Shown one piece after another: positions 60,253 through 64,000 of a stretch of 64,000 nucleotides of DNA. The notes beneath the pieces were generated by a model. That model was not told where the DNA came from and did no database searches. It saw only the letters and a list, made by a program, of their open reading frames with translations. The translations under genes and the position numbers were made by a program. The stretch is from Scortum barcoo (lineage: Eukaryota; Chordata; Actinopteri; Centrarchiformes; Terapontidae), in assembly GCA_023238725.1 (NCBI GenBank), contig CM041538.1, positions 11,468,880 to 11,532,879 on the forward strand. Reading direction: 5' to 3'. Every line of letters begins with the position of its first letter. Positions within the stretch are counted from its first letter, which is position 1.

Positions 60253-63200
60253 TCAGCCTTTAAGGTTCTCCCTCTCTTCCTGCATCATAGCTTCAATTTG
60301 GTTTCCCACACTGGAGAAACACGGCCGCTCGTTGAAGTCGTACTCCCAGCACTGCTTCATCAAACTGTACACCTGGTGTTACAATGAGAAAATATGACCA
60401 TCTATTGTGTAGACAGACAGAGCAAAGAATAGTTGATATTTGGGTTGTGTAGCATGTCAGTTGCAGTGACTAGTTTGGTGAGTTGAGGGTCAGAATATGT
60501 TCACAGTATGTATAATGGCCACAGCTAAGAAGATTGTCAGCCACGTCCAAAGTTAACAGCAGATGTTGGAATAAAAAGATAAATATCACTGATATAAGAC
60601 CACAATAATCCTTGGCAAAAGTCTCATTGATTTACAGTGAAACTATCATAGCATCACAGCATTTCTATTAAAACAATAATGAGTAGGATTTGTTGGTTAC
60701 AGTTTGTAAACACAACATTAAGTGTTGGCTCCTCTTCCTGGCTCAAAGCACACTCATATCTACTGGTACCATGTGCTTCTGATCTGGCACCTGGCCACTA
60801 CGAGTCTCAGCCCTCACACCCTGCTACTTTTAGCTCAAAGGGTCTTTGCAGATAGACACCGCCACACACTTAAAGCGGCTCATCAGTGATGATTGAGAGG
60901 GATTTTTTCTCATATGAGTCTATTCATTGCTTTTCAGAAAAAATCCATCTTTATATACCTTACCTTTGATGTGAATGCAGAAATTTAGCAAAAAAGACTT
61001 AACTAACCTGTCTTTTATCTACTGGATCATAGAGACAGAACATACCTGGGGCGGGCAGCTTGGAGGGATCGGCAACCTCCAGTTGTTTTTTAGAATATTT
61101 GCCAGATGCACTGAAATGGATGCACCCTGTCCGCTTTGTCCAATCTCCTGCATGCAAAGCTGAAACAGTGACATTCATAAAAGATTTAAAAAGTGGAAAA
61201 CCACAATGGTGTTGCAGTTTGATTCAACACTTCTTGATAGCTTAAAAACAATGAAATATTGTCTCCATATGTATGTATCAATAGTAAACCCTCTTACTCT
61301 TTTTGGGTTGGAGTTCATGTCGCAGTAGGAGAAGAGTTCATGAAGAACGACCCCAAAACTCCAGACGTCTGACTTGTGGGAGAATTTAGATTCAGTGATG
61401 GACTCTGGAGCATACCTGCATAAGATGAGCAGTGTGTGAGTCAAGTAGACCTCCAGGAAATGAACACAAAATCATCAAAACCAATAGATAAGATCAACAC
61501 TACACAATAATCTTCTTCTCAGCTGTGAGAAAAAACATCTTCATTCTCTGACTTTTAATTTGTATTAAAGAGAAAAAAAATCATGTTTGTCACCATTTCC
61601 CTAAGTCTGCTGGCTTGTATGAGAATCATCCAAAAACATTTGTTTCATAAAATGCATGCATTTTCCCCCCGTATTTTCAGACTAACTTTAAAAGAATGGC
61701 TCGACATTAATTTAAAAACTTATTTCCTTTCTGCTCCAGAGGTAGATAAACAGATTGACATCACCCTCATATCTGTCACATATATTTTATATATTGTGTT
61801 AAATATATAACAGCCAGTTACCTCAGCTTAGTGCAAGACTGACAGTTATAGATTAAAGAGTGCACAAGGACATTAGGTATACAAGGTTACCAGAAAATGG
61901 GGCTCTCTCCAGGCTGTGTGACTCTGTAGTACTCCTTGTCAAAAGGAATAACCTTGGTCAGCCCAAAATCAGCAATTTTCACCAGTGACTCACTGGCCAC
62001 AAGGATATTTCTTGCTGCAAGGTCTCGGTGCACATGACGCAGGCTCTGTAGGTATTCCATCCCCTGACAAAATTAAAAAAAGCCAAAGAGAAGAAAATTC
62101 ATGTTTTATGTTGTGATACTGCCCTTCCTATTCCCCAGATAGTGAAAATGAATTTGATTCATGGAGCCACAGGATAAGATGCATCCTGCAACTTATTCTC
62201 AAATGTTGTGATGGCAACCATTTGCAGAAGTTCACCTCATGTATTTGACTCTTACCTTACAGATCTGAGAGGCAAAAAGCAGCATCCGCCTGGTGTTGAC
62301 ATTATGTCGGTTATTCTCCAAGTAGCCTATAAGGCTGCCGTAGGGCAGGTACTCCATCACCAAACTCATTGTGAGGCGCCCTGGGAACAACAAACCATAA
62401 AGCATTTCTAATTGTACTAACATGCTCATAGAAAAAAAGTGAGATTAAAAAATGGCCAAACAAAAGACATGAAAACAAAAATAGATATTTGATTTATATT
62501 TTATATTTTGGTACATCCTGTGCTAAGTTTGCAGTGAGTGCTTTTATTACCCGTGCTGTAGCAGACTCCTTTGTATTTGACGATGTACTCGCAGTACAAA
62601 ACACTGAGGGTGTTGACCTCCTTCTTGAAGTCCTCCAGGGTCGACTGCTTATTGGGCTGCAGCTTCTTCACAGCAACCAGCTCACCAGTGTTATCACCCA
62701 GTGGGTCATAGCGGCAAAGTTCAACACTGCCAAAGTTTCCCTGGAAAAGTTTTGAATCCCTCAGTTCAGTTCACAACCAAAAATTAAAAACAAACCTCAC
62801 CACATGTTGCCATTACAGGACACGGCATTAATATAGTTTTGTGGGCCACTTTGAGCATAAAAAGGAGGCTTGTTGCACAAAGAAATAGGTTATTGCAAAA
62901 TATTTGTTCTTTTATATCATATGAAGAACAGATATTAGCTTCAGTTAATGTCTGTCCACAATATCAGTCCGATCTGTTTATTACACATTTACATTTTAGA
63001 GTTTTGAATCATAAGATCATGATGACATATGTATATGTTGTCTTTTGAGTGGGCAGACTTACTTTTCCAAGAGGGGAGATGTAACGTAGGTGTCTCTCCT
63101 CAAACAACATCTGGTCTTGTTGAGTAGGACTGAGGGCTCTCCACACATGGCTCTGTGTGACAGGCTCAGTGGCATGAAGTATCACATAGTCTATGTGAAA

Positions 63201-63663
63201 CAAGAAGACACACGATAATGGTTTTTGGTTTTCTGATGTAATTGAAAATCCTGATTCCAAAAACACTGCCCATTTTGAGAAAGACAAACAATAGGACAAA
63301 GAGACATTTAAAATGAATGTTCCACAATTTCATACAGTTAATATACTGATACATTTCTGTGTATTTCTTTACAAAACCGATCATAAAAGTTTCATTTGGG
63401 TCAATTTATAATTTTTTTTTAATTAAAATGCTGAAATAAAGAAAAGTGAACCTGACACTTTGAACTGTTGTTTATACTGGCTGCATTCATCATAATGAGC
63501 ACACGTCATTACCTGAAGTGATCAGACTGTTGAGCTGACGGATAATGCTGCGACAGGAAGGCCTGAAGGCTGCATTGTAGTCCATACACTGACTGATCAG
63601 ATCAGCCAGCTCTGTCCACTGGGAGGGAGGCAGCTGCTGGAAGCTCTCATAAAACTGTCGTTT
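60253..63663 (-). CDS. jak3: Janus kinase 3, last eight coding exons (pseudokinase end and kinase domain)
   Basis: Exons from high to low coordinate: 63513-63663, 63063-63190, 62551-62740, 62256-62380, 61891-62063, 61298-61415, 61046-61159 and 60253-60372 (stop). They total 1119 bases (372 codons plus stop) with every splice phase matching. The first exon is the end of the JH2 pseudokinase (QLPPSQWTELADLISQCMDY, IIRQLNSLI). The JH1 kinase has the glycine loop LGKGNFGSVELCRY, VAVKK lysine, MEYLPYGSL hinge, HVHRDLAARN loop, DFG, activation-loop EYY pair in FDKEYYRV, WYAPES and SDVWSFGVV. The C-terminus MKQCWEYDFNERPCFSSVGN resembles JAK3 rather than JAK2 (RPSFRDLA). LNSLITSDY and the linker to FEERHLRYIS also favour JAK3. 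It phosphorylates STATs downstream of common-gamma-chain cytokine receptors. All catalytic residues are present. The upstream FERM-SH2 exons lie beyond 64000. Confidence 0.93.
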
Positions 63664-64000
63664 CTGCAGAAAACGCATCAGTAGCTCACATCATTCACTG
63701 TATAAGAGCTTATTCTAATCTTTATTCTGTTTCTCTGCTCCTGTCTTTTACGTATTTTGTTGTTTGCAGGAATCTTAATTCATTTTTTGTCTTAAGGTGT
63801 GAAATGTTTAATCATTGCTGAACTTTAAAAGTATGTCATCAGGGTAAGTTTGATGCCAATCTCTTAACTCTAATGTTGGGACATGGTGCAAAGTAATCAT
63901 TTCTGCCATTCTACAGATATTTGTTCTTTGTTAGGACCGTATTGGGTAAAAAAGGTTTTAAATATACCCCTTCGATTTGGAGCTTGTGATGAATTCAAGT
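63664..64000 (-). other. jak3 intron
   Basis: This is the intron before the 63513-63663 exon. The acceptor (ttttctgcag on the minus strand) abuts 63663. No further exon was recognised up to the window edge. Confidence 0.6.

Noticed and set aside
60253..63663. Kinase considered as jak2
   Set aside because: The kinase C-terminus (FSSVGNQIEAM), the JH2 end (WTELADLI, LNSLITSDY) and linkage with b3gnt3 fit JAK3 better.
1..64000. CRISPR arrays, operons, tRNA or rRNA genes
   Set aside because: None was seen; the sequence is a vertebrate nuclear locus, and the direct repeats are microsatellites or segmental duplications.

Overview
The window is nuclear DNA of a bony fish, most likely a teleost. 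It has split vertebrate genes with GT/AG introns, long AT-rich spacers, GT and GA microsatellites, and fish-type transposons: a truncated Tc1-like element, a BEL/Pao LTR retrotransposon and several LINE fragments. There are no operons. Four vertebrate gene families can be placed.

Layout. (1) 1-6240, + strand: last exons and 3' UTR of an LDL-receptor-family membrane protein (YWTD propeller blades, EGF-like cysteines, one membrane span, a short tail without NPxY). (2) 8829-12290, +: a complete two-exon silent voltage-gated K+ channel subunit, kcnv2 (Kv8.2). (3) 13.4-16.0 kb: a SINE-like repeat, a Tc1 fragment and a GT-rich minisatellite. (4) 20.3-58.6 kb: a tandem cluster of b3gnt3-like beta-1,3-N-acetylglucosaminyltransferase genes. 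Three copies are intact (23.1, 30.6 and 51.9 kb), one is a 59-codon 5' remnant (48.5 kb) and one is a LINE-disrupted pseudogene (56.6-58.6 kb). Two of the repeat units form an ~8 kb segmental duplication. Between them lies an L2-like LINE that was itself split by a BEL/Pao element (38173-45922, 5-bp target duplication CAAGA). (5) 60253-63663, - strand: the last eight coding exons of jak3 (end of the pseudokinase domain plus the whole kinase domain).

Gene order. Human 19p13.11 carries B3GNT3 next to JAK3, which supports both names. KCNV2 neighbours VLDLR near JAK2 on human 9p24, and LDLR-family genes travel with JAK genes in the 2R paralogons. The gene at 1-4.1 kb is therefore a candidate for the JAK3-linked member, called lrp13 in fish; this is an inference.

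Functionally the genes are independent: lipoprotein or yolk-protein receptor, retinal-type K+ channel modulator, poly-lactosamine or mucin core extension in the Golgi, and cytokine-receptor signalling. The most informative features are the mosaic, gene-converted b3gnt3 array, the rearranged 3' end of the BEL/Pao element, and the paralogon arrangement.
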